Of a stretch of DNA of 64,000 nucleotides, positions 22,370-34,100 are shown piece after piece (within the stretch, counting starts at the first letter, position 1; each line of letters begins with the position of its first letter). Origin of the DNA: Parasponia andersonii (lineage: Eukaryota > Streptophyta > Magnoliopsida > Rosales > Cannabaceae); assembly GCA_002914805.1 (NCBI GenBank), contig JXTB01000152.1, positions 229,371 to 293,370 on the forward strand. The letters are read 5' to 3'. The translations under genes and the position numbers were made by a program. The notes beneath the pieces were generated by a model that did no database searches, had not been told where the DNA came from, and worked only from the letters and a program-made list of their open reading frames with translations.

Positions 22370-22960
22370 AAGAGTCTGCCCACAGTGGCAGACCCTACAC
22401 ATTATTCACGTGTGGGACCCATATGAATGCTTATATTATTAAAAAGTTTAATTCCGAAACAGGTCAGGTCTTCTGCCACACAGAAAAGAGTCTGCCCATA
22501 GTGGCAGACCCAACGTTTTATTTGCACCGGCATAAAATCATACCGGATTGCCACGGAAAAGGGTCTTCCACAGTTGCGGACCATACGCACTACTCCCGCA
22601 ATCAATGCTCGTACTATGGGAGTCACGTCGCTCGTCNTTTTGTCCGCATAGATTTATCTTTGGGGTTGCTATGGAAAAGGGGTCTGCCCACAGTGGAAGA
22701 CCCCACACACTATTCACGCGTGAGACCCATATGAGCGTTCATATTATTATAAAATTTAATTCCGGAATAGGTTAAGGTCTTCTGGAAAAGGGTCTGCCCA
22801 CACTGGCAGACCCGACGCTTTAGTTGCGCGGGCAAAAGATCCCAGGCTACTATGGAAGAGGGTCTGCCCACAGCGGCAGACCCAACGTTTTGTTTGCACA
22901 GGCTAAAAATACTACCTGATTGCCGCGGAAAAAGGTCTTCCACTGTTGTGGACCGTACGC
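22370..22960 (+). repeat. Array of stem-loop repeats downstream of integrase (element 2)
   Basis: Seven short palindromes of the form GGTCTGCC-CACAGT-GGCAGACC occur at about 22373, 22490, 22560, 22681, 22791, 22860 and 22934. The copies at 22560 and 22934 are diverged (GGTCTTCCACTGTTGTGGACC type). Between them sit conserved boxes ACCCATATGAATGCTTATAT and TTTAATTCCG. Larger blocks recur with a period near 370 bp. Confidence 0.85.
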
Positions 22961-22974
22961 ACTATTCACGCAAT

Positions 22975-23930
22975 CAATGCTCGTACTATGGGAGTCACGT
23001 TGCTCGTCGACGACCCGAGAAAACGTACGAAGAGGAAATAGCTGTGCAACAAAAACTTGCCAGCAGACCTCAAAAACGCTCGTACTATTAGAGTCACGTC
23101 GCTCGTCGACGACCCGAGAAAATGTACGAAGAGGAAATAGCTGTGCAATAAAAACTCCTCAAAAACGCTCGTACTATGGGAGTCACGTCGCTCGTCGACG
23201 ACCTGAGAAAATGTATGAAGAGGAAATAACTGTGCAACAAAAATTTGCCAGCAGACCTCAAAAACGCTCATACTATGGGAGTCACATCGCTCATCGATGA
23301 CCCGAGAAAACGTACGAAGAGGAAATAGCTGTGCAACAAAAATTTGCCAGCAGACCTCAAAAACGCTCGTACTATAGGAGTCACGTCGCTCGTCGACGAC
23401 CCGAGAAAACGTACGAAGAAGACACAGCTGTGCAACCAAAAACTTGCCAGCAGACCTCAAAAATGCTCGTATTATGGGAGTCACGTCACTCGTCGATGAC
23501 CCAAGAAAACGTACGAAGAGGAAACAACTGTGCAACCAAAAACTTGCCAGCATACCTAAAAAATGCTCGTACTATGGGAGTCACGTCGCTCATCGACGAC
23601 CCGAGAAAACGTACGAAGAGGAAATAACTGTGCAACAAAAACTTGCCAGCAGACCTCAAAAACGCTCATACTATGGGAGTCACATCGCTCGTCAACAACT
23701 CGAGAAAACGTACGAAGAGGAAACAGCTGCGCAACAAAAACTTGCCAGCATATCTCAAAAATGCTCATACTATGGGTGTCACGTCGCACGTCGACGACTC
23801 GAGAAAACATACGAAGAGGGAATAGCTATGCAACAAAATCTTGCCAGTAGACCTCACAAATGAACGTACTATGGGAATCACATCGTGCAATAAAACGCTT
23901 GCAAATGACCCGAGAAAACGTACGAGGAGG
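22975..23930 (+). repeat. Tandem array, about 99-bp unit x 9-10 (element 2)
   Basis: The box GCTCGTACTATGGGAGTCAC recurs at about 22979, 23078, 23168, 23267, 23366, 23465, 23563, 23664, 23764 and, diverged, 23862. The unit is 98-101 bp with one shorter 90-bp copy. Each unit continues CGTCGCTCGTCGACGACCCG, then GAAAACGTACGAAGAGGAAA, then CTTGCCAGCAGACCTCAAAA. Because the unit is close to a multiple of three, long false frames open on both strands. Confidence 0.93.
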
Positions 23931-23969
23931 AAAGGGGTGTGCAACCCAAAAGCTTGCCAGCAGACCCCC

Positions 23970-24170
23970 TAAGGAACATTTTTAGCTGCACGAATAGCTA
24001 ACGGAAAGCAGGGTCGGGACCCACCCGTTGGAAGTGGACCCTCCCTAATGAACATTTTAGCTATACGAAGAGCTAAAGGAAAGCAGGGTCGGGATTCACC
24101 CGTTGGAAGTGGACCCTCTCTAAGGAATATTTTAGCTACACGAAGAGCTAAAGGGAAGCAGGCTCTACCC
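23970..24170 (+). repeat. Tandem repeat, about 76-bp unit x 3 (element 2)
   Basis: Three units starting TAAGGAACATTTT, TAATGAACATTTT and TAAGGAATATTTT (about 23970, 24046, 24121). Each contains AGCTAAAGGAAAGCAGG and CCGTTGGAAGTGGACCCT; the third is truncated. Confidence 0.85.
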
Positions 24171-24848
24171 GGGGGATATTTTATTTGCGCATGGGCAAGA
24201 TGTGAGCGGATTTGGAGTCTACCCATTGGAAGTAGTTCAATACCAAACCAAACGTGAAGACAGAAGTTAAGATTAAAGTCTGTTTATTATGTCCTAAAAA
24301 TACAAAGCACACGGTTAATAGTGGTGCATGCTCATAAGCCCTACTTATGGGAGGCAGGTCGCGAACAGACTCGTAAGGAGACGTCGGAGTGGTAGTGCTC
24401 TGTTTGTTCCCGGTAAGAGCCAAGGCCAAGCCTTCTCCTTTGCAACGACGGGTCCAAACAATGGTCGACCAATCCCTGAAGCTGGTTCTGAGCACAATCC
24501 CATTTGGGGTTGGAGAAGTCCAGCCACACGCGCGGGTCGAACTCTGCCAAAACAAGTTATAACAAGAGTTATACCTCCGTAAAACCGGATGAGTCGAAGC
24601 TTGCACCCCTATCTCTGGAACTAATCTTGGCAGTCATGGCCCGAGGAGGACTCACTAATAGTCCGAAATCGTGTCCATACGAGTCGTCCACAATTATTTA
24701 TACAGACGGCTACAACAAGGCTTGACTTTACCCCGGACACGGTCAACAAAGAAAAAGAAAACAGACTAAAGAGAATTGCACTATTCTTATTATTTATTCG
24801 GAGGGTTACAACGAAGGTCAGCTTTACAAATGTACAAAGTTAGGGACC
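24171..24848. other. Spacer with candidate poly(A) signals for the antisense gene
   Basis: No coding capacity. On the minus strand AATAAA-type hexamers lie near 24797 and 24285, just beyond the antisense stop at 24849, and could end its transcript. Confidence 0.4.
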
Positions 24849-27800
24849 CTAGTTACCTCCATCCATGGGAGTGCGGCCAATCCCGGTACTTGGACCAGCC
24901 CCGGTGGAGGGTGGCGTACCAGGGTCGGATTCGTCACTGGATATAATGACCGCACCAGACCCCTCACCGGTTGAGACCTCGAAACTAGGCTAAGCGCCAG
25001 GGGCTTCCGAAGTTCGATCTGGCGGACCAGAAGTGGGAATAAGCTCTTTGGCACTTGAAGCAAATGTAGAGGGCCCGTCTTTTTTCTGCAGTAAGCATCT
25101 TCAGCACGTCAGCCAGATACATGATGCTGATCTCATCCCCGAGCTGCTGCATATAGTGCTTGACAGAATAGTGGTCTCTCTCGACGCCTTTCTGATCGTC
25201 AAATTAGTCTGGCGTTACCATCTCAGCGTGGCCTTCGAACTCTCTATTCTCCCAGCCATACCTGTAACTTTCCGCAGAAAGGACATCCATCTGCCTCTGG
25301 TACCTCGTTTTCAGTTTCTCTGCATCCGCCAGCCTATCCTTCAGCGCCATCAGCCTGAGCTCTGCTTGCCGCTGCGATAAGTCAACCAAAAAAGTGTTAA
25401 TGCCGGCAAGATCCTTGCTATGTTTGCGAGACATCTCCACATGAGCACCCATCAGATTTTTGTGATCCAAGAAGAGAGATCGATTTACCTCGTTGGACTA
25501 GTCAAGTCTGCATTGCAAAGAATGGGCCTCAAGCTTGGCTTTCGCCTCGGCTTTTCTTGCTTCTTTGGCGTCGTCAACAGTCCTGTCACGGGCGACGAAA
25601 GCCAGCCCCATCTCTGCCCCCGTGCTCTGCAATTCTTGCTCCTTGACCTTTAGCTCGTTCTGAGCCAGTCTGGCGGCCTAAGATTGGGCAAGCTTGTCGG
25701 CCTCCGCCTCAGCCAGTCTCGCAGCCATCTCCTCGCGCCTAGTCCTCTCGACACTCAGAGTGTGAGCCACCGCGCTGCTGACCCTCGCCTCCTTGAGGCT
25801 CCGATATAAATCAAAGTCAGACCTCAATTCAGCGAGGGCGGCCTCGCGCAGAGCAGGAACTCAGTCCTCGGTCAAGTCCCTGACGCGAGAGGAGTAGAAA
25901 GACTGGATGGCGGCCAGCTGCAAGTTAAACAAAAAAAATGGGGAGTCAGCATCTAGCAAGGATGCTGAAAAATATAAAAGCAACTGAATGGACCAAACCT
26001 ATGCGAAGGTACGTTTGGTGACCAGTTCGATGTTCTCCAAAGAGAGCGCCTCCAGCTCCGGCTCTGCGGCTGAACCCTCTCTTTGGGTGTTGCTCGCGCC
26101 TAGGGAACAAGGCCCCGCCCCGCTAGCTACGAGGGCACCCTCTCCACTAGCCGGGCATGCCCCCGAAGCAGTGGCGGCAGGGACGGAGGGAAGCCTGGCG
26201 CCACCAGGAGCGCCATCGGCCACGGAGGGAGGTGGTGCATCTCCTCTGGGCAGGCTACTGTGCACCGACCTTCTTCTCCTTAGAAGGGTCAGCGTGGCCC
26301 CATCGTCGTCACTGTCAGACGAGGGGACAACCCTGCCCCTCTTCTCCGCCCGGCCCTCTTCTTCGTTAGACGAGCCGACCTCGTGTCGCCGCTTTATTGG
26401 GACTGGAGGAGGGGAAGATAGTCGAGACTTCAATCTCGGAGCCCATCCACTGAGCTCGGCGATCTCCCCGCCGAGACTAATAGTACTCGATTTCGAACCG
26501 GAGTCAGGGGTGGATGAGATTGCTACAGCAGACCCCCCAGCCAGACTCAGCGGCGTCTCCTCCCCATGTACAGTCCGTGTGGCAGACGTTCCCCTAGATG
26601 GAGGTCCACCTACGTCGGAGCAGGGAACCACAGGCACTTCATTTCCTGAGAGTACCACGAGATGCTGGCCAGTGGGTATCTTAGTGCGAGGCTTATGTAC
26701 TGCGGCTTCCCCCTTGACGGGTGAGGGGTCAACCGATGGGCCTGTCTCAGAACCTGCAAAGAACAAGTAACATGTTTATATCACGGCCACAATCCGACCC
26801 ACAAAGCTCAGGGATGCAAAAATAAACTCACCCCTAGCCCTCTTGGGGGCGGCGGCTTCCTCCCTGCAGAGCCTGATGCACTCTTCAGCCACAAACCTCA
26901 CGGCCTCCTCAAGCTCATGGTTAGACGGTGCCACCAGGTCGTTGGTGCCCGCCAATTGGCTTGAAGCTGTAACCTGCTGACCCACCATGGCGATTCGGTC
27001 ATGTTCTTTCCGGCGGAATCGGTTCAGGGCAGAGGCGTCAAGTTGGCTCCGCATGTGCTTTGTGACGACCCAGGTATCCAGAGGAAATGGAAGGTATGAA
27101 ACCATCCTGGGCATCATGTTCATCGTCAGGGGGTTGAGGACGGCCTGGATGTGCCTACAGTCCCCAGGAGATCCGAAGATGATGATCCCCTCCAGGCCTT
27201 TGAGCCGCCCTGCCGAAAAATGCGGCTCAAACCTGTTCTCTTTTGCCGAGGCTGCACAAGACAAAATAATATGAGCAATAACATACGGGGAGGGCACAGA
27301 CCCAAAAATCACAACCTAACACTTACTCTGCAGGAAAGCTAAGGGAACTTGGAAATGCTCGCCATTCACCCAAGGGGAGCACCATGCCCCTCCAACAGTG
27401 TATAGCTTAGCATGGGAGTCCCATTATTTATCTGACCTCGGTAAGCCCCAAAAGATATAATGTCTCGGCAATGGTTGGAGGTAAAAAATGGGGTAGAATC
27501 TCTTCTTGGGGATTAGGGTGAGCTTGTAAGCATAAAAGACCACCTCCAAGTCAATATGCAAATTATAGAGTACTGACAGGGCAGAAAGCCCTATCAGAAT
27601 CATGACCCCGTTTGCGTTCAATTGCATCGGGTGGATCCTCGTCAAAGCGAAAAATTGGTGGACCAGAGGAGGAAGGAGGAATCGCAGCCAGTCCAGATGT
27701 TTTCTGCCCAAGATGATAGAGCCTTCGGGGACACAAGGATGAAGATACCAATCCACAGGGCCCTCGACCCTTTGCAGCGTCACTCCACCAGGGAGGCAGA

Positions 27801-27870
27801 GTTGTCTCCTTAGCGAATCCAGCTCTGAATCCACGACGGGGCACAATTCTTGGTTTTGACTTGAAGCCAT
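24849..27870 (-). pseudogene. Antisense spliced aORF of element 2 (Transposase_28-like)
   Basis: Gene opposite to gag-pol. Exon 1 is 27327-27870 (starts MASSQNQEL), exon 2 is 26832-27251, exon 3 is 25999-26753, and exon 4 runs from 25917 to about 24849. Introns are 27252-27326 (75 bp, GTAAGT...TTGTGCAG), 26754-26831 (78 bp, GTGAGT...TTTGCAG) and 25918-25998 (81 bp, GTTTGG...CTTGCAG), phases 1, 1 and 0. Exon 1 holds the Transposase_28-like block (HPFV/LHPF-type, here PPLVHQFFALTRIHPMQLN). Exon 3 is Ser/Pro/Gly-rich with a basic PIKRRH and an acidic SSDSDDDG patch. Exon 4 is a coiled coil. Defects: TAA in exon 1 (27424-27426), TAG at the exon 3 end (CAG expected), several stops and a shift in exon 4. 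Confidence 0.75.
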
Positions 27871-27990
27871 TATTCTAAATACGAGTGAAAGAGTAAAAGT
27901 CTCTAGAATAGAGGAAATCGGAAACCCTAGGATTTTATGAGGCTAGAATAATTGAAGATTTTAGTAAAGTGGCAGATGAGCATAATTGCG

Positions 27991-28000
27991 GCTTTTATAG
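27991..28000 (-). promoter_or_regulatory. TATA box of antisense gene, element 2
   Basis: CTATAAAAGC on the minus strand, about 120 bp upstream of the antisense ATG (27868-27870). It is followed by a leader with CCTAGGGTTTCCGATTTCC (about 27911-27931), a composition typical of plant leaders. The box lies inside the element, 212 bp from the 3' LTR. Confidence 0.65.
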
Positions 28001-28211
28001 AGGGGGAGCCGAAGAGTTTTTCTAGAAAAGAGGAGAGCAAAGGAGACCGAAGAATCGGAACTTTAAAATTCAAATAGACTTCGTGACATGGGATGGCGTG
28101 CACCCGCGTCGGCAGGGAGGGAGCCACGTGCATCCCCCAGATTAGAGGAACGGATAAACGATTTCCCCACTTGACGGGTACGAATCCGTTAAGTAGGGAA
28201 ATGAGGGCAGT

Positions 28212-29043
28212 TATGGAACCCGTTCTCAAATCATGCACCACGTGGACGATTAAGTGGCAGAACAGGTCACAAACGGGGCCCACCATCTAATAAGTATCGA
28301 GAGTGATTAGCTAAAGGCCACACGGGTCACACGTGGTTTCACAATCGGCCGTTGGGCCATCCGATGTTAGGGCCAAGCCCATCACAGACCCTGGACAGAC
28401 TCGGCCCAGTCCGACCCTTACCTCGACATCTGGGGGGATCGGAAGTCCCAAGGGTCTTCCACCAAAATACGATGGAAAGCAACTCATAACTCCAGACCCA
28501 GACAGAGTATTCAATGCGATCTTGGGTAGGCGTACGCAGGGGGGCAAGCCGTCCTGACAGAACGGTAATTTGACAAAATCTCACCCCTAACAGATTCAAG
28601 CCATAGGAAGCGGCAGAAACCAGGCTACAGCGATACAGAGGTGATCACGGTAATCTTGACCTGTGATCTCTGGGAAACATTTTGAGGAAAAATGTACTCA
28701 GTCCTGAGAATGAGACTCGAATGATTCACAATCTCAGGACTACATATATATGAACCATGCGTTCCCGAGAGGTGCATGTACGCTTACAAAAAGAAGTGTA
28801 TAAAAAAAGCTTATGAGCAAGAAACAAACATATACTCATATAGAACTAATTCCTTGCTATCCTGAATCAAAGATAGACCACTTACTTAAGCATCGGAGAG
28901 TCTTTGCAGTTGGCCACCCCCGCCTCTCCGATCCTGCTTAGAGATCAGAGCACTTTGGGATAGCGAGGGCACGTGGACAGTTGGGGAGTACAGCATTAGC
29001 GATTCAGAGACACGTAGACGGCTGGTGAGAAACCGCTCCAACA
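28212..29043 (+). repeat. 3' LTR of element 2
   Basis: 832 bp, aligned end to end with 15846-16678. It begins TATGGAACCCG (the TG end is mutated to TA) and ends CTCCAACA. It is preceded by the purine-rich AGTAGGGAAATGAGGGCAG and followed by the ATATC duplication. Confidence 0.93.
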
Positions 29044-29271
29044 ATATCTTAAATGAGCAAAAATAAAAATTGAAGTTTTAAGGAGAATGACAAAAAGATA
29101 GAATCATAATTTCATAATTTTTTTGGTGGAATCACAATTTCATTATTTGATGGAATTAAGATTACTATGGAATAAGAATTCTTTAGCCTAATATGAAACT
29201 AAGCAATAGAATGAATTTTTTGTTAGACTAGTCTTTCCATTTAAAAACCCATTATATTAAACCAAAACATG

Positions 29272-29443
29272 ATCTTTTTTTAAAAAAAAAAAAAAGTGGA
29301 GCTTAACTAATGACCACCACTTACTACAAATTTAAAGAAAAATAATACACACACACACTCTATCAAGATTTGAACCCCTGACCCCCTCAAACTCACACAC
29401 ACATCTCTCAAGCTTTTGACCAACTGAGTTAGCCCCAGTTGGC
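29272..29443 (-). mobile_element. tRNA-derived SINE (172 bp) with 13-bp target duplication
   Basis: On the minus strand the element starts GCCAACTGGGGCTAACTCAG. It has a pol III A box (CTAACTCAGTTGG) and, about 45 nt later, a B box (GGGGTTCAAATCTTG). It ends in a T-run then an A-run next to the insertion point. Identical flanks AAACCAAAACATG (29259-29271 and 29444-29456) form a 13-bp duplication, the L1-type mark. It interrupts the right end of the Tourist-like MITE. The SINE family is not assigned. Confidence 0.85.
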
Positions 29444-29462
29444 AAACCAAAACATGGCCTTA

Positions 29463-31147
29463 GATCTGAGTATGTAACCAAAAGCCAAAAGTAGGGTCAC
29501 CTACTAAAAATTTTCCCAAAATGTTAAATGGACCCAAAAAATAAATAAATAAAAAGCTCAACGAATGAGACATGTCCATAGCCACTTCAGGCTTTCAATA
29601 ATAACTTTTTGAATAAATGACTATATTAGTTTTGATCCAAGGAGAAAGTTTTATTTTAGTCTTTAAACTTTAAATTTTGTAATATTTGTTTTTAGATAAT
29701 TAAAAATATTTCATTTTACTCTTTTTTTTATTATATATTTTGTTTGAGAATAAAACGAAATACATACAAAAAAAAGGACTAAAATGGAATTTTTTTAATA
29801 ATTTAGGGATCAAAATGATAAAATTTAAAATTTAAATACCAAAGTAAACTTTTCTCATAATTTAAGGACCAACAGAGTTTTTTATCTTAGTTTTTTATCC
29901 ACAAACTAGATTGTTTCAACAAAAATGTACAGATACTGACATATGCATTAGACAGATTTCCCGACAATTAGAACATATTTACTTATAAATGTTACTCTTT
30001 GGACGGGAAGATTTAGAAAAGATAAGGGCTACCGTTTAGGTTACAACACAATAACATAACTCAAAACACTAATAAAATTAGCGAGTTTAGATTTTGTATA
30101 TGTCAAAATAAGTTAAACCTAATCAAACACAATTAAATAACATGTCAAAATTATGTTACCCTACAAAACTAAAAATTGATTTTTTTTGAAACTTTGTCTC
30201 GTGTGTGTTGAAATTAAGATTTTACCAAAATACTGAAACTTGAAAGTTTTATTTCTGTTTTAAACTTTGTATTGTATATTATATTTATTTGATTATATTA
30301 GAAATCTTCAATGGTCCTCGTAACAAGGTAGAAGCAATAAAATTTATCAGCACTTTCTGTACTCATGTTATACTACTGAATTGAAATATTTTTGCACGAT
30401 GCTTCGTCTTCAATTATGAGAAGTTTTACCCTTTTTTCTTTTGATAATAGAGAAAGTTATAAAGTTAAAGAGTGACATCGTCATATAACCCAAGATGGTA
30501 GACCCACCCATGTTGATTAATGGATCCCTCTCGAAATACATTATCCATAAATAAATAGATTATTCATAAATTTCCAACCACCACGCTGGTGACAACTCAA
30601 ATCCGAGACCTCTTTGGAAGAACTAGTGACTTAGTAAGGGAGTTTTACGCATTTATCTTCACTGGTGCTACTCTAAAACTACATGCTTGTCCCACTTTTC
30701 AAATGGCTTTTATGTTACAAAAGAGCACCAGCTCATTCCAATACATCACGTATTAATATTACAACAAATTAAGGTATCACGTACTAAAGACAATAATACT
30801 ACAACAAATAAAGGTATCTACTACACCTACACACACCCCATGCTGAAACTTTATAATAAGAAAGCAAATTAAAACACAATATTCCTTGTCTGATTGCTAA
30901 AGGCACATTCTTCCAGCAAGGATTTTCAAGTCATATATTTCTGGCTTTCATAATAAAGAAAATGACATTTTCATCTTCCTTCTATTCAAAAAGGCACGAG
31001 AAAAATGCATCTAAAACCTCGAGCAAAGATAGCAAGTGATGCATACAGTCTGCAGTCATAGTCGGATAATTTTAAACAAGGCATTGCAGAGCCCTGTTCA
31101 AGGAAGCATAATTTATACATAAATATATCAAAGCCATCACCAGGCAA
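29463..31147. other. Intergenic DNA and 3' flank of the DnaJ gene
   Basis: Apart from the foldback element at about 29628-29878 no structure is recognised. The last few hundred bases before 31147 probably hold the DnaJ 3' UTR (minus strand). Confidence 0.5.
29628..29878. mobile_element. Foldback MITE candidate
   Basis: The left arm, TTGATCCAAGGAGAAAGTTT then TATTTTAGTCTTTAAACTTT, pairs with the reverse complement of the right arm, TTGGTCCTTAAATTATGAGA then AAAGTTTACTTTGGTATTTA. No clear target duplication. No coding capacity. Confidence 0.45.
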
Positions 31148-34100
31148 TCAAGACTTTCTCTTTGACTTCTGGGAGAGCCTGCGGCTTTCAAGCTTCTTTT
31201 GTGCAGCCTCGAATTCTAGTTCACTAGGTTCCGAAGAAGCAGCATTATCCCCACCATATTTAGACACCAGGGATGAGAACATGGAATTAAACCGGTCCTT
31301 CCTTTCATCTCGGCGCTGAGATATAAGCGCATACAGATCTGGTTCTGACTGTTTATTTGACCTGTTAAACGTTCAAGGTTGATTGGTTTTTGTATATCAA
31401 AGTGAGCTCAGAATAGATAAACAAAAATTACTGCAGAGGAAAACTCACTTGACCTTCCTCCTCAATGGACTCGTCGGTGGTTTTGTTTCAGATACTTTCT
31501 TTGCCCATTTGTGATATGCTTTAGTTGATTTCAGTTCGCCTATTAAGGACAGATGTCAGTAAAATGAAAGACAACTTAGCAAGCCCAAAAATGCATTACT
31601 GGTATAAAATACAGACTCATAAGAAGGGAAAACTTGCGCCTCAAACTTAAACCTAAGAAGTCTTAAGAGTATTAATTATCTGTAAAGATCCAGTAACTAA
31701 AAAGGCTCCATTTAAGAGCGATGCCCAGAACACGGCAATTGGATTTGAGGCGCAAAATTAATTGATTTTATTTTTTTTCATGTCATGGAACCCATCAATA
31801 CAAAACAACTCGGCCCCTACGTTTAAATTACCACAAGCTCTTAGCTACTCAGCTATACTACAATTAGACTAAAAGGGGTATTCCTTGACTTAAAAGAGTA
31901 TACATATATTTTGGGGAGCTTCCCCTTCCAACATCTGACTTATATACAGGTCAACATCGACTTAAGAAGCAGGAATACATCTAGTAGCTACCTCGGGAGA
32001 GGAATGAGAGTAGTATTATATAGTTCCAAGATAGTAGCTGCCTATTGCAGAAGTTCCCGACCTGAAGGAACGCCAGCAAGCTTCAACTGAATGTAAACAA
32101 AGTCCAGGAGATGGAATCAACTCAATAGACTTAGGTATTTTATATGACTTCTGAAGTGAAGGAATGAAGTTAAGGATTGATTTAATACCCAACACCCATC
32201 GTGAATGTAGATTATTGCTCGGGCAAGGGATATACGGATATACCCACCGAACATAGTGAATGCCTTATTCAATGATTTTCCTAGAACTATCATATCCGCT
32301 GAGATGCTGAAAAGCAGCAATCAGTCAGCTACTGCACTGATCTCATACTCAAACTGAAATTCAGGTATATACTCAGGATCAGTGTTTTGTGCACAATGGA
32401 TCCATTCTTAGAAAATTATTTAAAGAGGACAAGCATGAAATTTGGTGGAATAGAGCTAGTTGGAGGCCAATGGCATGTGATCTCTCATTTTCCCTTCCCT
32501 TCCCCAACTCCATGCTCTTAGAAAACATAAAAAAATAAAATAAATCTGTGCCAACATGGAAGAAAGCCAACCTGCAGCGACTGCCTCATCAAGAATATCC
32601 TTGAAGCGGTGTGAATCAAGCTTAGGATCTGAACACAGCATTGAACAGAAAAGCCTACAAAAAGGAGTCAGGAGGATTACAAAATTGGCATGCATATGGG
32701 AAAATGGGGAGAAAACCAATGACTCGTACTCATACCTATTCATATTGCCCTTGTACTGTTTGTACAGATCAAGCAAATCTTTCTTCTCTGAATCAGATCC
32801 CCTATAGTTTGCTTCAAACTCTACAATATCTGCTTCAGTAACCTGCAATTGACTTACAATTCAGTTGTCGACATGCAGAAAAGGAGAAGCAGATTATTTA
32901 ACATTGAGAAGGACGCTTGTATACAGACAAGGGGAACTAACCTTTTTATACATGGCTCTGAAAAATTCATGCAAATTCTGAACAACATCACCAGCAAGGT
33001 CCTGGCCATCAAAAAGCACAAAAGATAAGAAACTCATGACACTAAAGAAGCCAAAAAAAAAAAAAAAACCTCTGAAGTGGTCTTGTAAGAACAACAATTT
33101 AAATTTCAACCCCGTGGACAATTTAAAAGAGTTGAACTTGATTATTGCATATAATATTAAAAAGTCCTGAAAGATTCTTACAGCATCATCTACACAACCA
33201 GTCTGGTCATAGACTGCTCGCTTTTCCTCATCCCCAAGAATTGCCATTACTTTTTGCAACTGCTGAAACTTTTCTTTGGCATCCTATAGAAATAAAATTG
33301 ACAAATTACAATCACAAAAAACATAGAACCGGGGAATTTCGCATTAAATAGAATGAGCTTCCACCTCATCACCAGGACTTTTATCAGGATGCAGTCGCAA
33401 TGCCAACTTGTAGTATGCTTTCTTTATTTCCTGTTGAGATGCTGACTTCTCCACACCAAGAACCTAAGAGAACCAGGCCATTAGATGATGCATATATTGC
33501 ACCACTTAATTAGAATACAAATAAATTAACATAACCCAAACTAAGATAGAGTGCTCAAGAATCACGACAATATGAAACACGACTAAGGCACAAACCAGAG
33601 CAACTAGTTAATATCATTAAGCTCAGCCAAACATAACAGACATTGCAATATAACTACCTGGCTAGTTAAAAAGTGAAAACAGTCTTATTATAAGCTCAAG
33701 TTTCACCACAATAAAAGAAATACATGAGTTCACAACAAAGATAACAATAAATATGCTTTTGTAGTATAATTACATAAAAAGAAAGTAAATCACTGTAGTA
33801 GAATCTAATTCAAATCATGACATAATTATCAAGCTAAAAAAATCTTTCCATAACAAGAAAAGATTATCAACTCCTATTTATTAACAAAGAATGTAGAAGA
33901 AAATACCGAACATGTGAAATGTAAAAACAACATGGAAAGTATCTCCTTAAGATGCGTACAAAATAAGAAAATACAAACGTGAAACCCCTTGTGCATTAAT
34001 CTAAATGCATTTAAACGAGAGCTATTACAAAAGGGAACTACAAGTATTCTACAATCCAGGAAGGAAAATAAAAAAAGCCTAAGCCTTTGATGATTTTGGA

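Larger units (their letters stand above)
15846..29043 (+). mobile_element. Ty3/gypsy Tat-lineage LTR retrotransposon (element 2), complete but decayed
   Basis: Both LTRs (15846-16678, 28212-29043) and a 5-bp target duplication ATATC (15841-15845, 29044-29048) are present. In order: PBS, gag, protease, RT, RNase H, archaeal-type RNase H, integrase, a hairpin/tandem-repeat zone (22252-24170), an antisense spliced gene (24849-27870), a polypurine-like GTAGGGAAATGAGGGCA, and the 3' LTR. About 13.2 kb long. Many in-frame stops make it non-autonomous. The LTRs differ by scattered substitutions and small indels. The dual RNase H and antisense gene place it in Tat, as a different family from element 1. 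Confidence 0.93.
15690..29459. mobile_element. Tourist-like (PIF/Harbinger) MITE split by later insertions
   Basis: The outer shell of a nest. The left end GGTTATGTTTAGTTCG (15690) and the reverse complement of the right end, GGCCATGTTTTGGTTT (to 29459), form an imperfect terminal inverted repeat, and each side is flanked by TTA (15687-15689 and 29460-29462), the PIF/Harbinger duplication. Inner arms also pair: AAAATGATATTCCATTG (about 15767) against the reverse complement of CAATAGAATGAATTTT (about 29203). Without the LTR element and the SINE the MITE would be about 400 bp. It has no coding capacity. Confidence 0.6.

Noticed and set aside
22966..23863. Several open frames of 80-195 codons on both strands in the 99-bp array
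   Set aside because: They arise because the repeat unit is near a multiple of three; the predicted proteins are the same segment repeated and match no domain.
22975..23930. CRISPR-like appearance of regularly spaced repeats
   Set aside because: The whole unit is repeated with no unique spacers, inside a plant retrotransposon.
25988..26770. 260-codon plus-strand open frame
   Set aside because: It is the shadow of exon 3 of the antisense gene, a GC-rich Ser/Pro/Gly stretch; the minus strand has the splice sites and the continuing protein.
29272..29443. tRNA gene on the minus strand
   Set aside because: A and B boxes are present, but there is no cloverleaf or acceptor stem, and a 13-bp target duplication marks it as a SINE.
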